Shown piece by piece: positions 26,443 through 34,407 of a DNA stretch of 64,000 bases. The notes beneath the pieces are model-generated. The model was not told where the DNA came from. It did not search any database and saw nothing but the letters and a program-made list of their open reading frames with translations. Origin of the DNA: Oscillospiraceae bacterium CM (lineage in GTDB: Bacteria; Bacillota; Clostridia; Oscillospirales; Oscillospiraceae); assembly GCA_022870705.1 (NCBI GenBank), contig CP072107.1, positions 1,052,501 through 1,116,500 of the forward strand, given 5' to 3'. The first letter of the stretch is position 1; each line of letters begins with the position of its first letter. A program made the position numbers and the translations under genes.

Positions 26443-26721
26443 ATGCAGTGTCGGATCGCCGACCTTCGGTGCAAGGAGGTCATCAATGTTTGCACCGGTT
26501 TTCGGCTGGGTTTTGTCTGTGACGTCCTAGTCGACACCCTGACGGGCTGTGTCATCGCCATCGTTGTCCCGGGGCCGTGCCGATTCTTCGGCCTGTTCTG
26601 GCATGAAGACGATTATGTCATCCCGTGGGAGTGTATTCGCTGCATCGGGGAGGACATCATCCTCATCGACGTCGGCGGCGATTACCGCCGCGAAAAACGC
26701 CGCAAGTTTATTTGGGTATAA
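26443..26721 (+). CDS. YlmC/YmxH-family PRC-barrel sporulation protein
   Basis: 92 residues. MQCRIADLRCKEVINVCTGFRLGFVCDVLVD and DDYVIPWECIRCIGEDIILIDV are typical of the YlmC/YmxH family (a single PRC-barrel), found almost only in endospore formers. Start 26443 is set by AAAGGAG eleven bases ahead. Its role in sporulation is inferred from the family. A terminator follows closely, so it is monocistronic. Confidence 0.9.
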   Translation: MQCRIADLRCKEVINVCTGFRLGFVCDVLVDTLTGCVIAIVVPGPCRFFGLFWHEDDYVIPWECIRCIGEDIILIDVGGDYRREKRRKFIWV

Positions 26722-26738
26722 GTAAGACGCACCTAATG

Positions 26739-26777
26739 GGCATGATCGTCGGCACGGGCTGGCGATCATGCCTTTTT
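26739..26777 (+). terminator. Terminator of the ylmC-like gene
   Basis: GGCATGATCG pairs with CGATCATGCC across a 14-nt loop, followed by TTTTT. Confidence 0.9.
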
Positions 26778-26827
26778 CCATGCATCATCATAATAAAAAT
26801 AATTCGTATTGTATATAACATTAGTAC

Positions 26828-26856
26828 TTGATTTTAGCGGATTTATCTGTTAAACT
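26828..26856 (+). promoter_or_regulatory. Promoter of rpsB-tsf
   Basis: TTGATT (26828-26833), 17-bp spacer ending TGT, TAAACT (26851-26856); an extended -10. It is 108 bases before the rpsB start. Confidence 0.8.
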
Positions 26857-26879
26857 ACCATTTGCTGTACAAATACGCA

Positions 26880-26935
26880 CAGCCTCGGATTTCGCGCCGT
26901 GTGCCGTAAGGTCGGCGTGAAAGCTGATGAGGCTG
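26880..26935 (+). promoter_or_regulatory. Structured 5' leader of rpsB
   Basis: An outer stem CAGCCTC (26880-26886) with GAGGCTG (26929-26935) encloses an inner 9-bp hairpin TTCGCGCCG (26891-26899) with CGGCGTGAA (26913-26921). The structure ends just before two AGGAGG-like sites. It is a plausible ribosomal-protein autoregulatory leader; known S2 leaders are described for other phyla, so the role is inference. Confidence 0.5.
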
Positions 26936-26963
26936 GAGGAAAAACAAAATTGGAGGAAAAATC

Positions 26964-27710
26964 ATGGCAGTAGTCTCAATGAAACAGCTTCTCGAAGCGG
27001 GTGTCCATTTCGGCCATCAAACACGCCGCTGGAACCCCAAAATGGCGCACTATATCTACATGGAGCGCAACGGCATTTATATCATCGACCTGCAGAAGAC
27101 GGTTAAAAAGCTGGAAGAAGCTTATAACTTCGTCCGCACGCTCAGCGAAAACGGCGGTTCAATCCTTTTCGTCGGCACGAAGAAGCAGGCGCAGGATGCC
27201 ATTAAGGAAGAGGCAGAGCGCGTCGGCATGTTTTTTGTCAACGCCCGCTGGCTCGGCGGCATGCTGACAAACTTTAAAACGATGCGCACCCGCATCGACC
27301 GTCTCGCCCAGCTGCGCAAAATGCAGGAAGACGGGACATTTGACATGCTTCCGAAAAAGGAAGTTATCAAGCTCTCGAATGAAATCGAAAAGCTCGAAAA
27401 ATATCTCGGCGGCGTTAAGGACATGAAAAAGCTCCCGTCGGCTCTCTTTATCGTCGACCCCCGCAAAGAGCGCAACGCCATCGCCGAGGCACGCAAGTTG
27501 AAAATCCCGATTGTCGCGATTGTTGATACCAACTGCGATCCTGACGAAATTGATTATATCATCCCCGGCAACGACGACGCCATCCGTGCTATTCGACTCA
27601 TTTCGCAGGCCATGGCCAGCGCCGTTCAGGAAGGCCGCCAGGGTCTTGACGTTGCCGAAACGCCTGCTGCGGAAGCGGCAGCGGCACCGGCAAAAGAGGA
27701 GGCAGAATAA
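26964..27710 (+). CDS. rpsB: 30S ribosomal protein S2
   Basis: 248 residues. Starts [24 protein letters not shown], with [17 protein letters not shown] near 92 and [28 protein letters not shown] near 183-210, all S2 signatures. Ends with an Ala/Glu-rich tail common in clostridia. Directly precedes tsf. Confidence 0.98.
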   Translation: MAVVSMKQLLEAGVHFGHQTRRWNPKMAHYIYMERNGIYIIDLQKTVKKLEEAYNFVRTLSENGGSILFVGTKKQAQDAIKEEAERVGMFFVNARWLGGMLTNFKTMRTRIDRLAQLRKMQEDGTFDMLPKKEVIKLSNEIEKLEKYLGGVKDMKKLPSALFIVDPRKERNAIAEARKLKIPIVAIVDTNCDPDEIDYIIPGNDDAIRAIRLISQAMASAVQEGRQGLDVAETPAAEAAAAPAKEEAE

Positions 27711-27711
27711 G

Positions 27712-28632
27712 ATGGCATTTTCCGCACAGGACGTTAAAGAGCTCCGTGAACTGACGGGCGTCGGCATGATGGACTGCAAAAAAGCGCTGACGGAATCCGA
27801 CGGCGATATGCAGAAGGCCATTGACTGGCTGCGCGAAAAGGGTCTCGCCGCCGCACAGAAAAAAGCAGGCCGCATTGCCGCTGAAGGCATGGCCTATTCA
27901 GCTGTTATTGATAACATTGGCGTCGTTGTCGAAGTCAATGCGGAGACAGACTTTGTCGCGCAGAACGAGAAGTTTGTCGATTTCGTAAAGGGCGTTGCCG
28001 AGGCTGTCGCCAAAAATGCACCGGCCGACCTTGAGGCGCTTTTGGCTTCCAAGTATCCCGGTTCCGACAAAACGGTTCAGGAGATGCAGCAGGAGATGGT
28101 GCTCGTCATCGGCGAGAACATCACAACGCGCCGCTTTATCCGGTACACCGAAGGCGTCTGCGTGCCTTACGTTCACGCGGGCGGCAAAATCGGCGTTATG
28201 GTTAATATGGACGTTTCAGGCATTGCCGACATGGACGCCGTTACGGCGCTTGGCAAGGACATTGCCATGCAGATCGCGGCGATGAACCCCACTTACAGAG
28301 ACAAGTCGGACGTTGACCAGACCGTTCTTGACAAGGAAAAAGAAATCCTCATGATTCAGGCGAAGGAAGACCCGAAGAACGCCAACAAGCCTGAAAACAT
28401 CATTGAAAAGATGGTTCTGGGCCGCGTCGGCAAATTCTATGAGGAAAACTGCCTCCTGCAGCAGGCCTTTGTCAAGGGCGATAAGATTACCGTTGAGCAG
28501 CACGTAGCGCAGACAGCCAAGGCGCTCGGCGGCACGATTACCGTCAAGGCGTTTACGCGCTTTGAAAAAGGCGAGGGCATCGAGAAGAAGCAGGAAAACT
28601 TCGCCGACGAGATCTCCAAGCTCGTTCAGTAA
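27712..28632 (+). CDS. tsf: Elongation factor Ts
   Basis: 306 residues. Nucleotide-exchange factor for EF-Tu. N-terminal KELRELTGVGMMDCKKALTE, and VEVNAETDFVAQNEKF near 70-85 are invariant family segments. The ATG at 27712 follows AGAGGAGG, one base after the rpsB stop. The long upstream frame is only an artefact of an open frame across rpsB. Confidence 0.98.
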   Translation: MAFSAQDVKELRELTGVGMMDCKKALTESDGDMQKAIDWLREKGLAAAQKKAGRIAAEGMAYSAVIDNIGVVVEVNAETDFVAQNEKFVDFVKGVAEAVAKNAPADLEALLASKYPGSDKTVQEMQQEMVLVIGENITTRRFIRYTEGVCVPYVHAGGKIGVMVNMDVSGIADMDAVTALGKDIAMQIAAMNPTYRDKSDVDQTVLDKEKEILMIQAKEDPKNANKPENIIEKMVLGRVGKFYEENCLLQQAFVKGDKITVEQHVAQTAKALGGTITVKAFTRFEKGEGIEKKQENFADEISKLVQ

Positions 28633-28647
28633 GCATCAGATAAAATT

Positions 28648-28677
28648 AGCAGCCGCCGGTTTTAACCGGCGGCTGCT
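28648..28677. terminator. Terminator between tsf and leuA
   Basis: A 14-bp perfect stem (AGCAGCCGCCGGTT with AACCGGCGGCTGCT) with a 2-nt loop between convergent genes. T-runs are short on both sides. Confidence 0.85.
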
Positions 28678-28692
28678 TTGTGTTATTGTGCA

Positions 28693-30378
28693 CTAGGCCT
28701 TTTTTGATGCACGGTTGATGGCGCTGATGATGCCGCGCAGGGGTGCGAGGTTAATGTTTGGGGACATGCCGACGCCGAAAAAGTCATGACCGGCCTCGTC
28801 GCGCAGCTGGATATACGCCACAGCCTGCGAGTCGGAACCGTCTGAGATGGCGTGCTCCTTGTAGTCGACAAACGTTAAGCGATCCATTTTCTGGCCGCGG
28901 ATGGCGTTAAAGAAGGCATCAACCGGGCCGTTGCCCTCGCCGCTGATCTCAAAGGTCGTGTCCTTGTGTATCATCGTCCCGGAAAAGCGAACGGTTGATT
29001 GCTCGTTTTCCTCCGAGGACTCCGAAAAAGCGTGCCGGACGAGGCGGTACGGGGCGTCAAGATTCAGATATTCCTGTTTAAACAGCTCAAAAATGCGCTC
29101 GGGCAGGAGTTCCTTGCCAACATGGTCGCTCTCTTTCTGAACGACGGCAGAAAACTCGGCCTGCATGGCCTTTGGCAGTTCAAACCCAAAATTGTGCTCC
29201 ATGATAAACGCCGTGCCGCCCTTGCCGGACTGGCTGTTGATGCGGACGATCGGCTCAAAGCGACGGCCGACGTCGGCGGGATCGATGGGGAGGTAGGGGA
29301 TTTCCCAGTATTCCGTGCCGGACTCTTTCATATACTTAAATCCTTTATTGATGGCGTCCTGATGCGAGCCGGAAAACGCCGTAAAAACGAGGTCGCCGGC
29401 GTACGGATGGCGCGGGTGGACGGGCAGGCGCGTGCACTTTTCGTACAGCGCCCGGATTTTCGTGATGTCCGACAAGTCGAGCTTCGGGTCAATGCCCTGA
29501 GAATACATATTCATCGCCAGCGTCACGAGGTCGACGTTGCCGGTGCGCTCGCCGTTGCCGAAGAGCGTGCCCTCAACGCGCTGGGCACCCGCCAGCATGG
29601 CAAGCTCCGCTGCGGCGACGCCGGTACCGCGGTCGTTATGGGGATGAATGCTGATGATGGCCGCGTCGCGGTTCGGCAGGCGGCTGATGAAGTACTCGAT
29701 CTGATCGGCGTACTGGTTCGGCATGCTGCCCTCAACGGTGGACGGCAGATTCAAAATGACGGGGTTTTCCGGCGTTGCGCCCAGCGCCGTCATGACAGCC
29801 TCACAGATTTTGACGGCGTTGTCCATCTCTGTTCCTGAAAAGCTCTCCGGGGAATATTCGAAGCGGATGTTCATGCCGCTGTCAATCGCCGGGCGGCTTA
29901 AATCACGGATGAGGGCGGCGGCGTCGACGGCGATTTTGATAATGCCGTCCATGTCGGTTTTAAAAACGACCTTGCGTTGGAGTGTCGATGTCGAGTTATA
30001 GAAGTGAATAATAACGTTTTTAGCGCCATGAACGGCGTCAAACGTCTTTTTAATGAGGTGCTCGCGCGCCTGAACGAGAACTTGAATCGTCACGTCATCC
30101 GGGATGTGGCCGCCGTCGATGAGCGTTCGGAGGATTTCATATTCCGTTTCGGAGGCCGAAGGGAAGCCAACCTCGATTTCTTTAACGCCGATGTCGACGA
30201 GCATTTTGAAGTAGTCAAGTTTTTCAGAGAGATTCATGGGGTCGATAAGCGCCTGGTTGCCGTCTCGCAGGTCAACGCTGCACCAGTCGGGCGCTTTTGT
30301 GAGCACCTTGGAGGGCCACGCGCGCGTGGTCATCACTTCGGGCTTGAAGGGGATATACTTTTCGTGTGCTGTTTTCAT
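28693..30378 (-). CDS. leuA: 2-isopropylmalate synthase (long LeuA type)
   Basis: First step of leucine synthesis: acetyl-CoA plus 2-ketoisovalerate. 561 residues; matches the longer LeuA subgroup known from actinobacteria and some clostridia (starts YIPFKPEVMTTRAWPSK). Catalytic/metal motifs: SVDLRDGNQALIDPM near 34-48 and SIHPHNDRGTGVAAAE near 246. C-terminal regulatory LeuA domain with VAYIQLRDEAGHDFFGVG. A leucine T-box leader precedes it. No other leu genes are adjacent. Confidence 0.96.
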   Translation of the reverse strand: MKTAHEKYIPFKPEVMTTRAWPSKVLTKAPDWCSVDLRDGNQALIDPMNLSEKLDYFKMLVDIGVKEIEVGFPSASETEYEILRTLIDGGHIPDDVTIQVLVQAREHLIKKTFDAVHGAKNVIIHFYNSTSTLQRKVVFKTDMDGIIKIAVDAAALIRDLSRPAIDSGMNIRFEYSPESFSGTEMDNAVKICEAVMTALGATPENPVILNLPSTVEGSMPNQYADQIEYFISRLPNRDAAIISIHPHNDRGTGVAAAELAMLAGAQRVEGTLFGNGERTGNVDLVTLAMNMYSQGIDPKLDLSDITKIRALYEKCTRLPVHPRHPYAGDLVFTAFSGSHQDAINKGFKYMKESGTEYWEIPYLPIDPADVGRRFEPIVRINSQSGKGGTAFIMEHNFGFELPKAMQAEFSAVVQKESDHVGKELLPERIFELFKQEYLNLDAPYRLVRHAFSESSEENEQSTVRFSGTMIHKDTTFEISGEGNGPVDAFFNAIRGQKMDRLTFVDYKEHAISDGSDSQAVAYIQLRDEAGHDFFGVGMSPNINLAPLRGIISAINRASKKA

Positions 30379-30411
30379 GCTGGTTCCTCCTTACAGTCAT
30401 GGCTGTCGGGG

Positions 30412-30670
30412 AAATCAAAACGCCCCCGACGATACAATCGTCGGGGGCGTGACATTCACGCGGTACCACCCCGGTTCGGCAGCGGCTTGCGCCGGTGCCC
30501 TCGTGACCTCTGGCAAGGTCTGTGCCGATAACGAGGCCAACCGTCCCACCCTACATGTCGGGCAGGCGACTCCGGGATGAGCTATACACATTTATCGGTG
30601 TGCCGCCTCGCACCAACCGGCGGCTCTCTGAAGTCACGTCAAAATGTCTTGTTCCCTTCAGCGTCTTTAA
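30412..30670 (-). promoter_or_regulatory. T-box leader with Leu (CUC) specifier controlling leuA
   Basis: The conserved T-box core GGGTGGTACCGCG lies at 30459-30471 (minus strand). Downstream is the terminator, a 13-bp stem CGCCCCCGACGAT/ATCGTCGGGGGCG (30421-30449), followed by a T-rich tract. Stem I has the GAGAGCCGCC...GGTTGGTGCGAGGCGGC pattern at its base. The candidate specifier CTC at 30579-30581 (context ATAGCTCATCCCGGAG) reads leucine, which fits leuA. Uncharged tRNA-Leu would favour antitermination. Confidence 0.93.
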
Positions 30671-30671
30671 T

Positions 30672-30706
30672 ATTATAACATTACTAAAATTTATTGGCGT
30701 TGTCAA
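30672..30706 (-). promoter_or_regulatory. Promoter of the T-box-leuA transcript
   Basis: TTGACA at 30701-30706 with a 17-bp spacer to TAATGT (30678-30683). A perfect TATAAT at 30672-30677 immediately follows but is 23 bp from the -35, so two -10 registers are possible. Confidence 0.75.
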
Positions 30707-30721
30707 GACCGTTTTTTGCGC

Positions 30722-31354
30722 TCAAATGATGCTGCCTGTCCGGCAATAGGGACGCAAGGGGCACGCGGCGCAGTCGGGCCGCCGCGCTGTGCAGACGGCT
30801 CTCCCGTGCAGCACGAGGCGGTGGCAGAAGTCGGACGATTCATCCGGCGGCAAAAGCGCGCGCAGGGCCGACTCGATTTTAACCGGGTCCTCCGTGTCGA
30901 CAAGACCGAGCCGGTTCGACAGCCGGATGCAGTGCGTGTCGACGACGATGGCCGGTTTTTTATAGACGTCGCCGAGGATGAGGTTGGCCGTTTTGCGCCC
31001 GACACCAGGTAGTTTCAGCAAAGCCTCCATCGTATCGGGGACACGTCCGGAAAAATCACGAACGAGCATCTGCGCGGCGGCAACGATATCGCGCGCTTTG
31101 GCATGATAAAAGCCGCAGGAGTGAATATAGCGTTCAACATCTTCAATGTTGGCATTGGCGATCGCACCGAGTGTCGGGAACGCTGCGTAAAAAGCCGGTG
31201 TAATTTTGTTGACGCGCTCGTCCGTACACTGGGCGGCCAGGCGTGTGGCGAACAGAAGCTCGTAGTCCTTTTTATAGTGCAGCGAGCAGGTCGCGTCGGG
31301 GTATAATGATGCCAGAACACGGATGATATCTTGTATGGCGTTTTGACCGGTCAT
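30722..31354 (-). CDS. nth: Endonuclease III
   Basis: 210 residues. DNA glycosylase/AP lyase for oxidised pyrimidines. Helix-hairpin-helix LPGVGRKTANLILGDVY with the catalytic lysine, the catalytic aspartate in IVVDTHCIRLSNRLG, and the C-terminal [4Fe-4S] set CTARRPDCAACPLRPYC. ATG 31354 after TTTGGAGA is preferred to the open extension to 31414. Confidence 0.97.
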   Translation of the reverse strand: MTGQNAIQDIIRVLASLYPDATCSLHYKKDYELLFATRLAAQCTDERVNKITPAFYAAFPTLGAIANANIEDVERYIHSCGFYHAKARDIVAAAQMLVRDFSGRVPDTMEALLKLPGVGRKTANLILGDVYKKPAIVVDTHCIRLSNRLGLVDTEDPVKIESALRALLPPDESSDFCHRLVLHGRAVCTARRPDCAACPLRPYCRTGSII

Positions 31355-31434
31355 AAAAAATCTCCAAAAAGAATATTTAATCCGATCATAGCATGACACC
31401 TGTTGAAAAGCCACTCATTTTACAGAATTATGTG

Positions 31435-31463
31435 TTGAAAAAGCGGCGGAAGTTCTATATAAT
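31435..31463 (+). promoter_or_regulatory. SigA promoter of glyA
   Basis: TTGAAA (31435-31440), 17-bp spacer, TATAAT (31458-31463), 33 bases before the GTG start. Confidence 0.88.
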
Positions 31464-31495
31464 GTCCTTAATTTTATGTTATTGGAGGAAGACCC

Positions 31496-32743
31496 GTGAT
31501 TCGAGAGATGATGGCCGCGATTTCCGATTACGACCCGGAGGTCGGTGCGGCAATTGAAAAGGAATTTGCCCGCCAGCGCCGCAATATTGAACTGATTGCT
31601 TCTGAAAACTGTGTCACGGAGCCTGTGCTGCTTGCCGCCGGAACAGTTTTGACGAATAAATATGCCGAAGGCTATCCCGGCCACCGTTATTACGGCGGCT
31701 GTGAGGAAGTCGATGTGGTGGAGACGATTGCCATCGAGCGCGCAAAAAAGATTTTTGGCGCGAATTTCGTCAACGTCCAGCCGCATTCCGGCGTCTCCGC
31801 AAACTACGCGGCCTACATGGTGCTCACGAAACCGGGCGATACGGTGCTCGGCATGAACCTCGACCACGGTGGCCATCTGTCGCACGGCAGCCCGGCTAAC
31901 TTTTCCGGCAAATATTATAACATCGTCTCCTACGGCGTCACGCCCGACACAAACCTTATTGATTACGACGAGGTGCGCGCGCTGGCCAAGAAGCATGAGC
32001 CGCGGATGATCGTTGCCGGTGCCTCAGCCTATCCCCGTATTATCGACTTTAAGGCGTTTTCGGAAATCGCCAAGGAAGTTGGCGCGTCACTCATGGTTGA
32101 CATTGCCCATATTGCAGGCCTCGTTGCCGCCGGTGAGCATCCGTCGCCCGTGCCGTACGCCGACATTGTGACGACGACGACGCATAAAACAATGCGCGGC
32201 CCCCGGGGTGGCCTCATTATGACAAACGATGAGGCTCTTGCCAAAAAAATCAACAGCGCCGTATTCCCGGGCGCGCAGGGCGGCCCCCTGATGCACATCG
32301 TTGCCGCCAAAGCCGTCGCTTTCGGCGAAGCGCTCAAGCCCGAATATAAAACGTATCAGCAGCAGATCCGCAAAAACGCCAAGGCGCTGGCGGAAGCCCT
32401 CTTGGGCTACGGCTTTGATCTTGTCTCCGGCGGAACGGACAATCACCTGATGCTCGTTGACCTGCGCAAATTCAACGTCACGGGGCGAGACATGGAAAAG
32501 CTTTTAGACACCGTTTACATTACAGCCAACAAAAACAAGATTCCGAACGACCCGCAGAACGCCTCGCTCACAAGCGGCATCCGCCTCGGCACACCGGCCG
32601 TCACCGGTCGCGGGTTTATGGAAGAGGACATGAAAAAGGTCGCCGAGCTCATTTTCCTCACAGCCTCGGATTACAATAACAAGGCCGACTATATCCGCAG
32701 TGAGGTGAGTCAGCTCACGGAAAAATATCCGTTGTACAATTAA
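31496..32743 (+). CDS. glyA: Serine hydroxymethyltransferase
   Basis: 415 residues. Makes glycine and methylene-tetrahydrofolate from serine. [53 protein letters not shown], and the PLP lysine in [14 protein letters not shown] (about residue 227) are all present. GTG start, with TTGGAGGAAG six to ten bases upstream. It has its own promoter and terminator. Confidence 0.98.
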   Translation: MIREMMAAISDYDPEVGAAIEKEFARQRRNIELIASENCVTEPVLLAAGTVLTNKYAEGYPGHRYYGGCEEVDVVETIAIERAKKIFGANFVNVQPHSGVSANYAAYMVLTKPGDTVLGMNLDHGGHLSHGSPANFSGKYYNIVSYGVTPDTNLIDYDEVRALAKKHEPRMIVAGASAYPRIIDFKAFSEIAKEVGASLMVDIAHIAGLVAAGEHPSPVPYADIVTTTTHKTMRGPRGGLIMTNDEALAKKINSAVFPGAQGGPLMHIVAAKAVAFGEALKPEYKTYQQQIRKNAKALAEALLGYGFDLVSGGTDNHLMLVDLRKFNVTGRDMEKLLDTVYITANKNKIPNDPQNASLTSGIRLGTPAVTGRGFMEEDMKKVAELIFLTASDYNNKADYIRSEVSQLTEKYPLYN

Positions 32744-32757
32744 TAACAGTAGGCACT

Positions 32758-32787
32758 AAACGGGCGGGAGCAATCCCGCCCGTTTTT
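32758..32787 (+). terminator. Terminator of glyA
   Basis: AAACGGGCGGGA pairs with TCCCGCCCGTTT around a 4-nt loop, then TTT. Confidence 0.93.
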
Positions 32788-32801
32788 GAATTTTAAATTC
32801 T

Positions 32802-32826
32802 GGGCAGACACAAGGTCTGCCCCTAC
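32802..32826 (-). repeat. REP-like palindrome at the 3' end of the RAYT gene
   Basis: On the minus strand: a GTAG head, then GGGCAGACC...TGTCTGCCC, an 8-bp-plus imperfect palindrome. The transposase stop codon lies in the head of this element. The GTAG tetranucleotide next to a palindrome is the known layout of REPs served by RAYT enzymes. Confidence 0.8.
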
Positions 32827-33473
32827 TTTCCAGATGTCCCGGCATGATATTCATCGTCCGTCCATCGGCATGGATTTTGCCGGATATAGTTGCACTTTGA
32901 TAGGTAGTCTTTTTCATCACGAATGATATGTTCGTAGTAGTTTCTCTGCCAGAGTCTCTTTTCGAATCCTTCGAAGATGCCACTATTAATGCCTCGAATA
33001 TAGTTTACAGTTGACTTTGATTTAAAAACTTGAATAATTTTCCCAACCGTCATCTTAGGGGCAGACCTTGTGTCTGCCTGTGCCGGCATCGTAAATGCAG
33101 AGCTTGTGTCTGCCTGTGCCGGCATCGTAAATGCAGAGCTTGTGTCTGCCTGTGCCACCATCGTAGGGGCAGACCTTGTGTCTGCCCTTGCAATAGTTAA
33201 TATACAATGCAAGTGGTTTGGCATGAGTATGAATTCGGGTGATGATACACATGGAAAAGAAGCGATTGTTTCCATCCAGACGTCTTCGATCATTTTCCCA
33301 GCCGTGTTCAAAACGACGTGGGCAGACACAAGGTCTGCCCCTACGTTAACCTCACCAAATAAACACGCTCGGTTCATGGTGCAAATCGTTATATAATAGG
33401 AAGCGGCCGATGCATAATCGAATGATTTTAATCGGATAGAATGTCTGTGATGAATGTCAGGATCGTATTTCAT
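32823..33473 (-). CDS. REP-associated tyrosine transposase (RAYT), with in-frame REP insertions
   Basis: 216 residues. Y1/HUH-type transposase: SYYITICTMNRACLFGE at the start, the HUH metal motif in LMPNHLHCILTI, and the candidate catalytic tyrosine in WQRNYYEHIIRDEKDYLSK, then NYIRQNPCRW, the family end. Between the HUH motif and the tyrosine sits a foreign-looking block of four 12-residue units (ADTRSAPTMVAQ, twice ADTSSAFTMPAQ, ADTRSAPKMTV), and near residue 48 there is VGADLVSAHVV. Both blocks are translations of the REP palindrome, in opposite orientations. ATG at 33473; a GTG at 33482 is possible. Whether the enzyme is active is unknown. Confidence 0.88.
   Translation of the reverse strand: MKYDPDIHHRHSIRLKSFDYASAASYYITICTMNRACLFGEVNVGADLVSAHVVLNTAGKMIEDVWMETIASFPCVSSPEFILMPNHLHCILTIARADTRSAPTMVAQADTSSAFTMPAQADTSSAFTMPAQADTRSAPKMTVGKIIQVFKSKSTVNYIRGINSGIFEGFEKRLWQRNYYEHIIRDEKDYLSKCNYIRQNPCRWTDDEYHAGTSGK
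33055..33187 (+). repeat. Tandem array of four 36-bp REP-derived units inside the RAYT gene
   Basis: Units start at 33055, 33091, 33127 and 33163. Each has a GTAG/GTAA/TTAG head, a GCAGACCTTGTGTCTGCC-type palindrome (two units with GCAGAGC) and a TGTGCCGGCATC-type linker. The 36-bp period keeps the transposase frame open (12 residues per unit). The last unit is the best match to the solitary palindromes at 32802 and 33320. The units touch with no unique spacers. Confidence 0.88.
33320..33344 (-). repeat. REP-like palindrome inside the 5' part of the RAYT gene
   Basis: Same 25-bp element as at 32802 and in the same orientation, opposite to the tandem array. In the transposase frame it encodes GADLVSA. 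It is therefore an in-frame insertion that leaves the gene open. Confidence 0.82.
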
Positions 33474-33489
33474 AGGATTCACCCGAAAT

Positions 33490-34247
33490 TTATTGAGCTA
33501 TCGCCGCAACAAGTTCGTCATACAGCGCTTTCGTCTGGACGATATCGTGGTTATTAAATATTATGATTTCTGTCGTTGTTGTGAGGTAAATATATTGAGA
33601 GATAGATGAATCGACAAAGACTAAAACGTCGCCGATATCGGAGCTGCAATAGCCTTTTGTAACAGTACCAGCTCCTCCGTAGCCATTCGTCCGTTTCAAA
33701 TTGCCTGGCAAAGTTTCTTTTAGGTCAACGCTTTTGATATCCGCAAGATTGAGTGTTTTGCCGTACATGGATTTAATTGTAAACGTCCGGTCAGTTGACG
33801 ATATAGAATAGACAGGCGCACTACCGCCGTAAACAACCAAGGCGACGGAACCGCCGACGGTCAGCAAAATAAAAATCGAGACGATAATTAAAACGATCAT
33901 ATTTTTTTTGTTTGGTGCGGGTTGAGAACTGATGTCACGCCCTTGAGCGAGGCATTTTTTGTTGGTGTACATCATTAAAAAAATAACGGAACACGCAAGC
34001 AGGATAATGTAAAGGATCGAGTATGTCACATTATGTAACACGATTAAAAAAACCGTCGCCAAATCAACAAAGAATAACTCGATACCAACGGCCCGGGACA
34101 ACTTTTTTGATTATATTTTGCCTTTTCCGCGGGACTTGCCGTGTTATATCCGGCGATGAGCCAACTGCCCTTTCCAAAAAACAATAAAACCGAGGAGATG
34201 AAAGTGACGCCAATCACAACCCAGAATAAGATCATAATAACCTCCAA
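33490..34247 (-). pseudogene. DUF3784-type membrane protein split by a one-base frameshift
   Basis: The first frame (from 34247) reads a membrane helix and GKGSWLIAGYNTASPAEKAKYNQK, the DUF3784 hallmark, then breaks. The second frame (to 33490) continues LSRAVGIELFFVDLATVFL, two more helices, a further helix near 70-95 and a PH-like beta domain with SSTDRTFTIKSMYGK and IKSVDL. The join lies at an A6 run (34103-34108, minus strand) where seven A would restore the frame. Either sequence error, a real pseudogene, or slippage. Start ATG 34247 (MEVIMI) or 34235. Function unknown. Confidence 0.75.
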
Positions 34248-34407
34248 CTCTTTTAGGTAAATATGGTGTCAGTTACAATAAATACATATTAGCATCAACG
34301 ATTATGAAATGCAAATCTTAGGCATTCAAGCATTCTATGACCGCAAAAGATTCAGTTGCTATTTCTGTGCATCTCAGGTAGATTTGACTGTGAAAGGTGA
34401 TGATCGT

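Noticed and set aside
30236-30580. Plus-strand open frame across leuA start and leader
   Set aside because: Runs through the T-box RNA on the opposite strand; no ribosome site.
33055-33187. CRISPR-like array of regular 36-bp units
   Set aside because: Units touch each other with no unique spacers, are inside a coding frame, and match REP palindromes; no cas genes are present.
34103-34108. Programmed -1 frameshift at the A6 run
   Set aside because: No stimulatory stem or internal Shine-Dalgarno was evident and the zero-frame product continues ~20 codons; listed only as one possibility beside sequencing error.
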